From Streptomyces goshikiensis (GTDB lineage Bacteria; Actinomycetota; Actinomycetes; Streptomycetales; Streptomycetaceae), in the NCBI RefSeq assembly GCF_014650555.1, contig NZ_BMVE01000001.1, positions 434,001 through 498,000 of the forward strand: a stretch of 64,000 nucleotides of DNA, read 5' to 3'. The first letter of the stretch is position 1. Each line of letters starts with the position of its first letter. The notes under the pieces were generated by a model. The model made no database searches and was not told the DNA's origin. It saw nothing but the letters and a program-made list of their open reading frames with translations. Made by a program: the position numbers and the translations under genes. Below, piece by piece: positions 55,182 through 63,172 of the stretch.

Positions 55182-55391
55182 ATGACGGAAGCCACTGATC
55201 TCGCCGAACGGGCCGGTGACCGCGACCCGCGCGTGGGCCTGCGTGCCGTGGCCGCCCTCCGCAGACTGCTGGAGCAGCTGGAGGCGGTACAGGTGCGCAG
55301 TGCCCGCGCGCAGGGGTGGTCCTGGCAGGAGATCGCGGCCGAGCTGGGCGTGAGCCGGCAGGCCGTGCACAAGAAGCACGGGAGGGTTTGA
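55182..55391 (+). CDS. Small helix-turn-helix DNA-binding protein
   Basis: A 69-residue protein composed almost only of an HTH: QLEAVQVRSARAQGWSWQEIAAELGVSRQAVHKKHG. The helices resemble the sigma-70 region 4/MarR-like HTH of ClpC-associated regulators in actinomycetes. ATG 55182 coincides with the predicted transcription start and no binding site exists upstream, consistent with leaderless translation. Its TGA overlaps the ATG of the ClpN gene (TGATG). It is the likely repressor acting on the palindromes at its own promoter, an inference. Confidence 0.8.
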   Translation: MTEATDLAERAGDRDPRVGLRAVAALRRLLEQLEAVQVRSARAQGWSWQEIAAELGVSRQAVHKKHGRV

Positions 55392-55954
55392 TGTTCGAGC
55401 GCTTCACGACCGCGGCCCGGGACGCCGTGACGGGCGCCGTGGCCGAGGCCCGGCGGGCCGGGGCGGCCACCGTCACCGAGGAACACCTGCTGCTGGCGCT
55501 GCTCGCCCAGGGAGCGCTGGACCCGCTGGGCGTGGACCGGGCTGCGGTCGCCGCCGGCCTCGCCCGGGCCCGCCGCCGGGGCGGGATGTCCAGGGCCGAC
55601 GAGGAGGCGCTGGCCGGCCTCGGGATCGACCTGACCCGGATCCTGTCCCGGGTGGAGGAGACCCACGGCGAGGGCGCCCTCGCGGCCACGGCCCCCCGGC
55701 GGCGGACCCTCGGGACCTCGCTCCGCTCGGCCCTCGGCCGCCCGGAGCCGGCCGGCCGCCACGTCCCCTTCGCCCCGGGCTCGAAGCGGGTGCTGGAAGG
55801 GTCCCTCCGGATCGCCGTGGGCCGCGGGGACCGCCACATCGCCGCCCCGCACCTGCTCCTGGCCCTGCTGTCCCGCCCGGGCACGGTCTGCGAGGTCCTC
55901 GCGGACCACGGGGTCACCTACGAGGCGGCCGAGTCGGGCCTGACGGGCCCCTAA
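55391..55954 (+). CDS. Clp R/N-terminal domain protein
   Basis: A protein of 187 residues with two Clp_N-like repeats: FERFTTAARDAVTGAVAEARRAGAATVTEEHLLLALL at the N-terminus and GSKRVLEGSLRIAVGRGDRHIAAPHLLLALL near the C-terminus. There is no AAA+ module, so it is a stand-alone ClpC-type substrate- or adaptor-binding domain, possibly regulating the main ClpC. It is coupled to the HTH gene and ends four bases into the convergent PadR gene. Confidence 0.85.
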   Translation: MFERFTTAARDAVTGAVAEARRAGAATVTEEHLLLALLAQGALDPLGVDRAAVAAGLARARRRGGMSRADEEALAGLGIDLTRILSRVEETHGEGALAATAPRRRTLGTSLRSALGRPEPAGRHVPFAPGSKRVLEGSLRIAVGRGDRHIAAPHLLLALLSRPGTVCEVLADHGVTYEAAESGLTGP

Positions 55955-56874
55955 CCCCTGAGCGTGCCGGTGACGCGGGCGGCGGCCGCGGCCAGATGGG
56001 CGCGGGCCTCGGCCAGCTGGGCCGGGGAGACCCCGTGGTCGCGGGCGGCGTCGCGGACGTCGTCGCGGAACCGGTCGAGCAGCCGGTCCAGGTCCCGGGC
56101 CGGGTCGGCCGTCGGGGCCAGGTCCTCGGCCCAGTCGGAGCCGGCGGCGGCCGAGGCGGTGGCACTCGTGGCGTTGGCGGCGCCGCCGGCACCGGTGGCA
56201 CCGCCGCCGGAGCCCGCGCCCGCGGATCCGCCGCCGAGCCAGGCGCCGGCCAGGCTGCCCAGCATGCCGCCCGACTTCGCGAACTGCTCCTGGAACTGGG
56301 CCGCGATGCGCTGGACCTCCTCACGGGCCCGCTCCTGCGCCTCCTTGGCCTGGCGGCGGGCCTGCTGCGCCTCCTCGCGGGCCCGGCGGCTCTCGTCCTT
56401 CGCCCGCCGCGCCTGCTCCTTCCACTCGTGCTTCGCCTTGCGCAGCTCCTCCTTGGCCGCCGCCCAGGACGCGTCCTCGACGGGGGTCGCGGTCGCCGAG
56501 GCCGCGGCCCGCATCTCGCGCCGCAGATCGCCGGCCGCGCCCCTGACGTCCGCGCGGATCTCGGCGGCCAGCTCGGAGACCGAATCGCGGATCTCCAGCT
56601 CCAGGTCGGCGAGCTCGCCGCGGCGGTCGGCCAGTTCGGCGCGGCCCGCCTCGGTGATGGAGTACACCTTGCGCCCGCCCTCGGTGGCGTACGTGACCAG
56701 GCCTTCGGCCTCCAGCTTGGCGAGCCGGGGGTACACGGTGCCCGCGGAGGGCGCGTACAGGCCCTGGAAGCGCTCCTCCAGCAGGCGGATCACCTCGTAC
56801 CCGTGGCGCGGCGCCTCGTCCAGGAGCCCCAGGAGGTAGAGGCGGAGGCGTCCGTGGGCGAAGACGGGCGGCAT
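55951..56874 (-). CDS. PadR family regulator with long C-terminal coiled coil
   Basis: A 307-residue PadR regulator. The winged-helix domain (about 1-85) has LRLYLLGLLDEAPRHGYEVIRLLEE, the wing LEAEGLVTYATEGGRKVYSIT and EAGRAELAD. It is followed by a very long Ala/Arg/Glu coiled coil (about 90-200), much longer than usual, then a Gly-rich linker and a short C-terminal helix. Start ATG 56874 is one base after the DUF4097 stop, so the two form an operon. It probably controls that operon through a palindrome upstream. Confidence 0.88.
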   Translation of the reverse strand: MPPVFAHGRLRLYLLGLLDEAPRHGYEVIRLLEERFQGLYAPSAGTVYPRLAKLEAEGLVTYATEGGRKVYSITEAGRAELADRRGELADLELEIRDSVSELAAEIRADVRGAAGDLRREMRAAASATATPVEDASWAAAKEELRKAKHEWKEQARRAKDESRRAREEAQQARRQAKEAQERAREEVQRIAAQFQEQFAKSGGMLGSLAGAWLGGGSAGAGSGGGATGAGGAANATSATASAAAGSDWAEDLAPTADPARDLDRLLDRFRDDVRDAARDHGVSPAQLAEARAHLAAAAARVTGTLRG

Positions 56875-56875
56875 G

Positions 56876-57811
56876 TCAGAGCACCTTCTTGTCGAGCGTG
56901 AGGGGGGCGGAGGGGGTCGCGGCGTCGGCGGCCGGTCGGCGCAGCAGGGCGATGGCCCCGGAGACGGTGGTGGCCCGCAGGGTGCCGGTCCCCGCGCCGA
57001 GGGTGCCGGTGATCCGCTTGGCGCCCAGCTGGCCGGAGACCCGGAGGTCCTCGAAGGCGTTGGAGACCCCGCCGGTGGCGGTGTTGGCCTCGACGCGGGC
57101 GTCGGCCGGGTGCGGCAGACGGATCGCGACCTGGCCGGAGACGGAGTTGAGGAAGATGTCCACCGGGCTGGGCGCGGCCGGGTCGAGGGCCAGGTCGATG
57201 AGCATGTCGCCGCTGACGGAGTCGGCCCGTACGCTGCCGCCGGCGCCGTCGACCACGGTCAGGCCGCCGGAGACGGAGTGGAAACCGAGCTCGCCGGTGA
57301 CGGACTGGGCCTCGACGCTGCCGGACACGGTGTGCGCCTTGACCCTGCCCGAGAGGCCGACGAGCGTGGCGTCGCCGGAGACTCCGTTGACGTCGGTGCC
57401 GCCGCGGATGCCGGAGACGAACGCGGCGGCGCTGACGGTGGCCACCTGGACGCGGGTCGCGGCGGGGACGGTGAGGGTGACGGTGGCGCTGCGCTCCCAG
57501 GCCTTGCGGCCGCTGCCGTCGCCGGAGCCGGCGGACCAGGCCTTCCAGGGCTTGGCCGCGAGCCACTCCTTGAAGCCGCGGGTGCCGTTCCAGGGGAGGT
57601 CCTCGTAGGAAACGGTGAGGACGCCGCCGTCCTGCACGACCTGGAGCGGCGGCCCGTCGACCGCGGCGACCTCCAGCCGGGCGGGGCCCTCGTCGGAGGC
57701 GACGACGTTGACGGTCCCGCCGACCAGGCGTACGTGGAGCTCGGCGACGGGCTCGTCGAAGGTGAGCTTCTGCGGTTCGGCGACCGACCGCGTCGACGTC
57801 TGCTCTGTCAT
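56876..57811 (-). CDS. DUF4097 beta-strand-repeat protein
   Basis: A 311-residue protein built of DUF4097-type beta strands with turns such as VSGDATLVGLSG, VSGSVEAQSVTG, VSGGLTVVDGAG, VSGDMLIDL and NSVSGQVAIRL. No signal peptide or membrane segment is present, so it is cytoplasmic. It is translated first and followed by PadR, whose own regulator role fits this pair. Start ATG 57811 has GAGGAGGAT upstream. Function unknown. Confidence 0.82.
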   Translation of the reverse strand: MTEQTSTRSVAEPQKLTFDEPVAELHVRLVGGTVNVVASDEGPARLEVAAVDGPPLQVVQDGGVLTVSYEDLPWNGTRGFKEWLAAKPWKAWSAGSGDGSGRKAWERSATVTLTVPAATRVQVATVSAAAFVSGIRGGTDVNGVSGDATLVGLSGRVKAHTVSGSVEAQSVTGELGFHSVSGGLTVVDGAGGSVRADSVSGDMLIDLALDPAAPSPVDIFLNSVSGQVAIRLPHPADARVEANTATGGVSNAFEDLRVSGQLGAKRITGTLGAGTGTLRATTVSGAIALLRRPAADAATPSAPLTLDKKVL

Positions 57812-57900
57812 TGCGGATCCTCCTCGGACGTGCGCGGACTGGGTCTCGACGCTCGCAACATATCGCGTCTCCCGAAAGACACGATATATCGCGCCCCCCC
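57812..57900. promoter_or_regulatory. Promoter/operator of the DUF4097-PadR operon
   Basis: An inverted repeat ATATCGCGTCT (57860-57870), loop CCCGAA, AGACACGATAT (57877-57887), with one mismatch in 11, lies upstream of the operon; the next bases extend it to CGATATATCG. It is the best candidate PadR operator. Confidence 0.6.
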
Positions 57901-57932
57901 GAAGTCAAGCCACCCGCCTCCGGCCGCCGGCC

Positions 57933-58368
57933 TCAGCCCCGCCGGCGTTTGAGGCGCGGGGGTCCGGGGGCCGCCCGCTGGACCTCCGCCCCGCCCCCGC
58001 CACTCGGCCCGGCCGGCGCAACCCCAGCCCCGCCGGCGTTTGAGGCGCGGGGGTCCGGGGGCTGGCCCCCGGCGACGGCGCCGCACGTCAGGGCAGGCTT
58101 CGGCCCCGCGGGCCGCCTGCTGGGGCCCCGCCCCGCCCCGCCACTCGGCCCGGCCGGCGCAACCCCAGCCCCGCCGGCGTTTGAGGCGCGGGGGTCCGGG
58201 GGCTGGCCCCCGGCGACGGCGCGATCTCAGCCCCGCCGGCGTTTGAGGCGCGGGGGTCCGGGGGCTGGCCCCCGGCGACGGCGCCGCACGTCAGGGCAGG
58301 CTTCGGCCCCGCGGGCCGTCTGCTGGGGCTCCGCCCCAGACCCCGCGCCTCAAACGCCGGCGAGGCTG
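57933..58368. repeat. Array of five REP-like repeats with partial tandem duplication
   Basis: Four plus-oriented copies (about 57933-57970, 58025-58060, 58166-58202, 58228-58262) and one inverted copy (about 58340-58368) share the core CGCCGGCGTTTGAGGCGCGG. Two copies are embedded in a 141-bp tandem unit beginning CACTCGGCCCGGCC. The stretch fills most of the 758-bp gap between DUF4097 and LysR and has no convincing gene. The long minus-strand open frame across it is a by-product of GC bias. Confidence 0.8.
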
Positions 58369-58569
58369 AAATGGCCCGGGCCACAGCCCAAGACGAGCCA
58401 CCCGAGCAACCAGGCAGGCGCGGCCAAGCGGTGCGGCCGGAGCACCCGGACAGACGGCGCTGGCGGGCGTACGGGCAGGCGACGTAGCCAGGGCGGGCGC
58501 GGGCGCGACCGGGGCAGGAGCAGCCGGGGGCCGGCGCGGGCAGGTGGTCGGGGTAGCGCCCCGGAGGGG

Positions 58570-59502
58570 TTAGGCGGCTAGGAGGGGGCTTTCGTGGTGG
58601 TGGAGCCACGCCCGGTACGGCGGCGTCCGCAGCGCGGCCTCGCGATAGGCCGAGCGGAGGTCCTCGAAGACCTCCGCGTGCGCCCCCGGCCGGGTCGCCA
58701 GCAGCAGCCGCACCGCCAGCGGGTCCCCCGACAGCGGCCGGATCGCCATGTCGTCCCGCGGCCCGGACGTCGGCTGGCACGGCGCCACCGCCTCGCCGGA
58801 GATGATCAGCGAGGTCGCGGTGTGGTAGTCGGCGTGCAGGACAGGCGGATCGAGCCCCGCGCCCGCGAAGACCCGCCGCAGGCCGTCCCACTCGCCGTCG
58901 ACCGACGGGTCGACCGTCCACCGGTCGCGCGCCAGGTCCCGTAGGTCCACCACCGCCCGCGCCGCCGCCGGATGGTCCCGGGACATCGACACGAACTGCG
59001 GCTCCCGCTCCATCAGGACCCGCATCTCCAGCCCGGCGGGCACCCGCAGCGGGCTGCCCTCGACCTCGTGCACGAACGCCACGTCCAGCTGACCCGAATC
59101 CACCATCCGCAGCAGCGCGTTGGCCGAGAGGTCCACCACCAGCGTGGTCTCGGTGTCCGGAAGCCTGCGGTGCAGCCGGCGCAGCCATCCCGGCAGGGCG
59201 CGGCTCGCCGTGGAGCCCAGCCGCAGCCTCGGCCCCCGGGCCACCGCACGCGCCTCGGCCACCAGCGCGGCCATCTCGGCGAGCAGCGGACGGGCCCGGC
59301 CGAGTACGGTGCGCCCGAACGGGGTGGGCCGGCAGCCGGTCCGCTCGCGCAGGAACAGCTCGCCGTCCAGGGCCCGTTCGATCCGGCGCAGCTGGGTCGT
59401 CAACGAGGGCTGGCTCACGCCGAGTTGCCGCGCCGCCTTGTGCAGGCTGCCGGCGTCGGCGATGGCGCACAGGGCGCGCAGGTGCCTGACCTCAAGCTCC
59501 AT
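58570..59502 (-). CDS. LysR family regulator (snapalysin-linked)
   Basis: A LysR regulator of 310 residues. The HTH (about 3-60) reads LRALCAIADAGSLHKAARQLGVSQPSLTTQLRRIERAL. The effector domain follows with TPFGRTVLGRARPLL and the later ligand-binding region. It is divergent from snapalysin, the classic arrangement in Streptomyces in which the LysR protein activates the protease gene. Start ATG 59502. A 21-bp inverted repeat in the intergenic region is the probable binding site. Confidence 0.9.
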   Translation of the reverse strand: MELEVRHLRALCAIADAGSLHKAARQLGVSQPSLTTQLRRIERALDGELFLRERTGCRPTPFGRTVLGRARPLLAEMAALVAEARAVARGPRLRLGSTASRALPGWLRRLHRRLPDTETTLVVDLSANALLRMVDSGQLDVAFVHEVEGSPLRVPAGLEMRVLMEREPQFVSMSRDHPAAARAVVDLRDLARDRWTVDPSVDGEWDGLRRVFAGAGLDPPVLHADYHTATSLIISGEAVAPCQPTSGPRDDMAIRPLSGDPLAVRLLLATRPGAHAEVFEDLRSAYREAALRTPPYRAWLHHHESPLLAA

Positions 59503-59596
59503 GTCCAGAGGGTAGGCCGGGGCCAGTGGACCGCACCAGCCACTGACGACCCACCGAATCCCGCCATTCTCAGGGAAGTTGGCCTGCCGAAACCCT

Positions 59597-59617
59597 CCGA
59601 TAACCCGGAGCTATCGG
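59597..59617. promoter_or_regulatory. LysR-type operator between the lysR gene and snpA
   Basis: CCGATA-N9-TATCGG, an inverted repeat with perfect 6-bp arms, lies in the divergent 207-bp gap. Its position 93 bases upstream of the snpA start fits a LysR activation site. Confidence 0.6.
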
Positions 59618-59709
59618 TGGCTGACATCATCCCCCGCCCCCTTCCGCTCCCGCAGAATCCGGTACCGAACCACCCACCCCCCGCACCGGATGAGTAGGAG
59701 CCCCCCCAC

Positions 59710-60378
59710 ATGCGCCACTCCCGTACCTCCCGAACGGCCGTACTGGCCGCCACCCTCGGCCTCGGCCTGGCCACGGCCGTCGTCGGCGTCGCCCCCACCG
59801 CCAGCGCTGCCCCGGCGCCCGTCGGCAACGCCGCCAGCTACGCCGCGTACGAGCGCTCGCAGGAGAACGAGTCCGCCAACGCCGCGTTCTTCGACGCGGT
59901 CCGGCGCTCGGTGGCCGAGCAGCGTGCCGCGAACCCCGGCATCCGGGCCGTGACCGTCACGTACAACACCCGCAACGCCCCGAGCTTCCGTAGCCAGATA
60001 GCCCGTTCCACGCAGATCTGGAACAGCTCGGTGTCCAACGTCAAGCTCCAGGAGGTTTCCTCCGGCGGGAACTTCTCGTACTACGAGGGCAACGACTCGC
60101 GCGGTTCCTACGCGAGCACCGACGGCCACGGCCGGGGCTACATCTTCCTCGACTACCAGCAGAACCAGCAGTACAACTCCACCCGGGTGACCGCGCACGA
60201 GACGGGCCACGTGCTGGGTCTGCCGGACCACTACTCGGGGCCGTGCTCCGAGCTGATGTCGGGCGGCGGTCCGGGCACCTCGTGCCAGAACCCCAACCCG
60301 AACGCCGCGGAGCGCTCCCGCGTGAACCAGCTGTGGGCCAACGGCCTGGTCGGCTCCGGCCTGGGGTCGAAGGGCTAG
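59710..60378 (+). CDS. snpA: Snapalysin (M7 zinc metalloprotease)
   Basis: A secreted neutral protease of 222 residues. A signal peptide (about 1-33, cleavage near ASA-AP) is followed by a short propeptide and the mature M7 domain. Zinc ligands are H163, H167 and D173 in [11 protein letters not shown], and ELMSGG holds the Met-turn. M7 snapalysins occur almost only in Streptomyces. Start ATG 59710 has AGGAG upstream. Its TAG shares the four-base palindrome CTAG with the stop of the convergent zinc-ribbon gene. Confidence 0.95.
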   Translation: MRHSRTSRTAVLAATLGLGLATAVVGVAPTASAAPAPVGNAASYAAYERSQENESANAAFFDAVRRSVAEQRAANPGIRAVTVTYNTRNAPSFRSQIARSTQIWNSSVSNVKLQEVSSGGNFSYYEGNDSRGSYASTDGHGRGYIFLDYQQNQQYNSTRVTAHETGHVLGLPDHYSGPCSELMSGGGPGTSCQNPNPNAAERSRVNQLWANGLVGSGLGSKG

Positions 60379-60584
60379 CCGGCCGCCGGGGCGACGGACG
60401 CCGGACAGTCCGGGTTCCGGCAGGAACCCGCCACCCACTCCGGTACGAAGATGCCCAGGGACTTGCGCCGCCTGACGACGGTGTCGACGGATCCGCCACA
60501 GGCCGGGCACACGCGCTGCGCGTGTCCGGCCTGCGGTGCGACCCTGATGCGTGCCTGCTCTTCGCCGCGCTGCTGACCGGTCAT
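60375..60584 (-). CDS. Small zinc-ribbon protein
   Basis: A protein of about 69 residues with two CxxC-type pairs: [11 protein letters not shown] and CRNPDC, framing a basic stretch [16 protein letters not shown] 60584 is preceded by GGAGGT with unusually short spacing. An N-terminal extension to 60632 is possible but lacks support. Function unknown. It is convergent with snpA and lies 37 bases from the RibD-type gene. Confidence 0.7.
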   Translation of the reverse strand: MTGQQRGEEQARIRVAPQAGHAQRVCPACGGSVDTVVRRRKSLGIFVPEWVAGSCRNPDCPASVAPAAG

Positions 60585-60621
60585 ACCTCCACGGTAGGCC
60601 GGTTTCCCTCCGCGCGGGGGG

Positions 60622-61203
60622 TCAGAGCGCACGGGCGTAGGTGGTGACGAGCTGGCCGCCGCCGAAGGTCTTGACCCCGGTCAGCTCCAGCCCACGCGGC
60701 GCGAAGCCGGCGCGCGACATCGGGATGCCGGAGCCCGCGAACACCGGGTACGTCTTGACGATGAACTCGTCGATCTCGTCGGCCAGCCGGCCGGCCAGGT
60801 CGGCGCCTCCGCACAGGTAGATCCCGAGGCCGGGCCGCGCCTTCAGCTCGCGCACCAGCGCCACGGCGTCCCCGCTGAAGATCTTCACGGCCGGGTCGGG
60901 CGACTCGGTCAGGGACCGGGACAGCACGTACTGCTCCAGGTGGGCGTAGGGGCTGGTGATCCCCGCCTTGAGCGCCGGGTCATAGGTGCCGCGCCCCATC
61001 AGGACCGTGTCGAAGCGCTTCGCGGCGCCCGCGCCGACGCCCATGAGGGCCCGGACGTGGGTGGGCAGGGTCTCCGGGAACTCCGCCGCCATGTGGGCGA
61101 TGTACTCCGGGTCGGTCCAGCGGGTGAGGAAGTCACCGTCCCCATCCGGGTCCGCGATGAACCCGTCGACGGACGTGCCGACGTAATACGTGAGCTTGCG
61201 CAA
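60622..61203 (-). CDS. RibD C-terminal/dihydrofolate reductase-like protein
   Basis: A protein of 193 residues with the RibD_C fold: RKLTYYVGTSVDGFIADPDGD at the N-terminus, TVLMGRGTYDPALKAG, and the late IYLCGGADLAGRLADEIDEFIV. It resembles pyrimidine or flavin reductases of the dihydrofolate reductase superfamily, but the exact substrate is unknown. It begins with TTG 61203 after GAAAGAGATCTAC. A strong -35/-10 pair with AGTACT repeats precedes it. Confidence 0.85.
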   Translation of the reverse strand: MRKLTYYVGTSVDGFIADPDGDGDFLTRWTDPEYIAHMAAEFPETLPTHVRALMGVGAGAAKRFDTVLMGRGTYDPALKAGITSPYAHLEQYVLSRSLTESPDPAVKIFSGDAVALVRELKARPGLGIYLCGGADLAGRLADEIDEFIVKTYPVFAGSGIPMSRAGFAPRGLELTGVKTFGGGQLVTTYARAL

Positions 61204-61251
61204 GTAGATCTCTTTCGCTCGACCGCACCCCTCGATCAGGGCACGTCAGGC

Positions 61252-61280
61252 AAAGTACTGCACCTGAAGTACTTCGACAA
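61252..61280 (-). promoter_or_regulatory. Promoter of the RibD-type gene with AGTACT repeats
   Basis: On the minus strand TTGTCG (61275-61280) with a 17-bp spacer and TACTTT (61252-61257) forms a good vegetative promoter. AAGTACT occurs at 61253-61259 and again at 61267-61273, 14 bases apart, overlapping the -10 and the spacer, as an operator would. Confidence 0.6.
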
Positions 61281-61307
61281 GCCCCTTACCCCTCGGCCCG
61301 CCCCGTC

Positions 61308-61910
61308 TCAGCCCCGCGGCTTGCGCCACATCGGCCACATCAGCGGCCCGCCCGGCAGCCGCACCGGCTCCCCCGTGACCTCCCAGCCGAGCCGCTCGTA
61401 CAGCACCTTGCTGCGCTCGCTGCTCGCCTCCAGATACGCCGGCAGGCCCTCGCGGTCGCAGCGCTCCAGCACCGGACGCATCAGTTCCGTGCCGAGCCCC
61501 TCCCCCTGCCGGCCGGGCGCGACCGCGATCATCAGCAGGTACTCGTGCTCCTCGGCGGTCGGGTGCACCGCGCCCGTCAGGCGCCCCACCAGCTCGCACC
61601 GCTCGTTGTCGGGATCGGCCGCCGCCCGCATCCGCGCCGGCACCTCGTCCTCGGCGGCCTCGGCGTCGGGGTCACCAGCCGGGACCCGCAGCCACAGCGC
61701 CGCCGCCGAGCCGTCCACCGCGCAGTCGATCCGGCCCTCCTCCAGCGCCACGTCCACGAAGACGCCGAGGAACTTCCCGTGCACCGCCGCCCGGTGCTCC
61801 GGATCCGGGAAGACCCAGCCGCTCACCGGGTCGTCGCGGAAGGCCACGTCCAGCAGCCGCGCCACCGCGTCCCGGTCGGACTGGTCCGCCTGACGTATCT
61901 CCAGCACCAT
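61308..61910 (-). CDS. GNAT family N-acetyltransferase
   Basis: An acetyltransferase of 200 residues. The acetyl-CoA motif A reads IAVAPGRQGEGLGTELMRPVLERC, and the end SSERSKVLYERLGWEVTGEPVRLPGG is typical of the family. VSGWVFPDPEHRAAVHGKFLGVF near the N-terminus is found in streptomycete paralogues. Substrate unknown. Start ATG 61910; it is a single gene between the RibD-type gene and a terminator. Confidence 0.88.
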   Translation of the reverse strand: MVLEIRQADQSDRDAVARLLDVAFRDDPVSGWVFPDPEHRAAVHGKFLGVFVDVALEEGRIDCAVDGSAAALWLRVPAGDPDAEAAEDEVPARMRAAADPDNERCELVGRLTGAVHPTAEEHEYLLMIAVAPGRQGEGLGTELMRPVLERCDREGLPAYLEASSERSKVLYERLGWEVTGEPVRLPGGPLMWPMWRKPRG

Positions 61911-61977
61911 GGGTCACACCCTTCGCTCACGCCTCAACAGCCTTGAGCGATCCTAGAGTTGACCCCGAATGCGCGGA

Positions 61978-62017
61978 AAGCCCTGTTCCGGCACCTGATG
62001 GTGCCGGAACAGGGCTT
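61978..62017. terminator. Hairpin terminator of the polyprenyl synthase/encapsulin operon
   Basis: A perfect 18-bp stem, AAGCCCTGTTCCGGCACC (61978-61995) with GGTGCCGGAACAGGGCTT (62000-62017), and a four-base loop. It lies 30 bases after the polyprenyl synthase stop. Confidence 0.9.
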
Positions 62018-62047
62018 GCGCGCCGCCGCCGGACGCGTCCTACGAGG

Positions 62048-63121
62048 TCACCTGGTACGGCGCGTGACGAACTCCGCCAGCGCCAGCAGCCCGCCCGCCG
62101 CCGCGAGGTCGGGAACGGCCCGGGACAGCTGCTGCACCGCCCGGCCCATCCGGTCCGCGGCATGGGCCTGCGCCCAGTCGCGGCCGCCGGCCCGCTCGAC
62201 CGCCGCGGCCGCCGCGTGCACGTCGTCCCCGGTCATGGGGCCCGCGTACAGCGCGGCCAGCTCCTTGCCCGCCGTGGTGCCCGAGGTGAGGGCGGCCACG
62301 ACCGGGAGCGACTTCTTGCGGGCGATCAGATCGGCCCCGGCGGGCTTGCCGGTGTGCCCCGGATCCCCCCAGATGCCGATCAGGTCGTCGATCAGCTGGA
62401 AGGCCAGCCCGGCCTCCCGCCCGAAGGCGTCCATCGCGTCGACCTCGTCGGGCCCCGCGCCCGCGTACAGCGCGCCGAGCGCGCAGGCGCAGCCCAGCAG
62501 GGCCCCGGTCTTGGCCATGGCCATCGTCAGGCACTCGTCGAGCGAGACGTCCGGGCGCTGTTCGAAGGCGCAGTCCGCCTGCTGGCCGGCGCACAGCTCG
62601 ATGATGCAGGTCGCCAGCCGGGCCGAGGCGGCGGCCGAGGCCGGATGCCCGTCCTGGACCAGCAGCCGCAGCGCGAGCGCGAGCATGGCGTCGCCCGTGA
62701 TGATCGCGTCCGGCGTCCCGAAGACGGTCCAGGCCGTGGCCCGGCCGCGACGCCGGACGTCCTTGTCGATGACGTCGTCGTGCAGCAGCGTGAAGTTGTG
62801 CGCCAGCTCCACGGCCACCGCCGCCCGCACGACGGCCCGCAGACCGTCGTCCCCGTCCCCGTCCCCGGTGTCCGCCGGCCCCCGCAGGGCCCGGGCCGCG
62901 GCGAGCACGAGGGCGGGCCGGATGGCCTTGCCCGCGTTGCCCGCCGCCGGGGTGCCGTCCGCGTGCTCCCAGCCGAAGTGGTACATCGCGACGCGCCGCA
63001 TCGAACCGGGCAGGCTCTCGACCGTCCGGCGCAGTTCCGGATTGACGGCGTCTCTCGTCCGCTCCAGCAGGGCCGCGGCTTCGTGGCCCTCGCCGGCCGT
63101 GATGGTCTCAGTGGTCGCCAT
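62048..63121 (-). CDS. Polyprenyl synthase, likely encapsulin cargo
   Basis: A 357-residue trans-isoprenyl diphosphate synthase. The first Asp-rich motif is DDVID (115-119, in LLHDDVIDKDVRRRG) and the second starts D245-D246 in FQLIDDLIGIWGD. It elongates an allylic diphosphate with isopentenyl diphosphate. It lies 51 bases downstream of a family 2B encapsulin gene. In such clusters a polyprenyl synthase is one of the known cargo enzymes, which binds the shell lumen through a disordered N-terminal region; the first 45 residues here would be candidates. Start ATG 63121. Confidence 0.92.
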   Translation of the reverse strand: MATTETITAGEGHEAAALLERTRDAVNPELRRTVESLPGSMRRVAMYHFGWEHADGTPAAGNAGKAIRPALVLAAARALRGPADTGDGDGDDGLRAVVRAAVAVELAHNFTLLHDDVIDKDVRRRGRATAWTVFGTPDAIITGDAMLALALRLLVQDGHPASAAASARLATCIIELCAGQQADCAFEQRPDVSLDECLTMAMAKTGALLGCACALGALYAGAGPDEVDAMDAFGREAGLAFQLIDDLIGIWGDPGHTGKPAGADLIARKKSLPVVAALTSGTTAGKELAALYAGPMTGDDVHAAAAAVERAGGRDWAQAHAADRMGRAVQQLSRAVPDLAAAGGLLALAEFVTRRTR

Positions 63122-63172
63122 GGCGTGTCCCGTGTGTCCTTTGCGTCCGCTCCCGCGTTCCGGCCGGCCGGC

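Noticed and set aside
57900..58570. Possible CRISPR or rRNA-like array
   Set aside because: Repeats differ in spacing and orientation and have the palindromic REP-like core; no cas genes.
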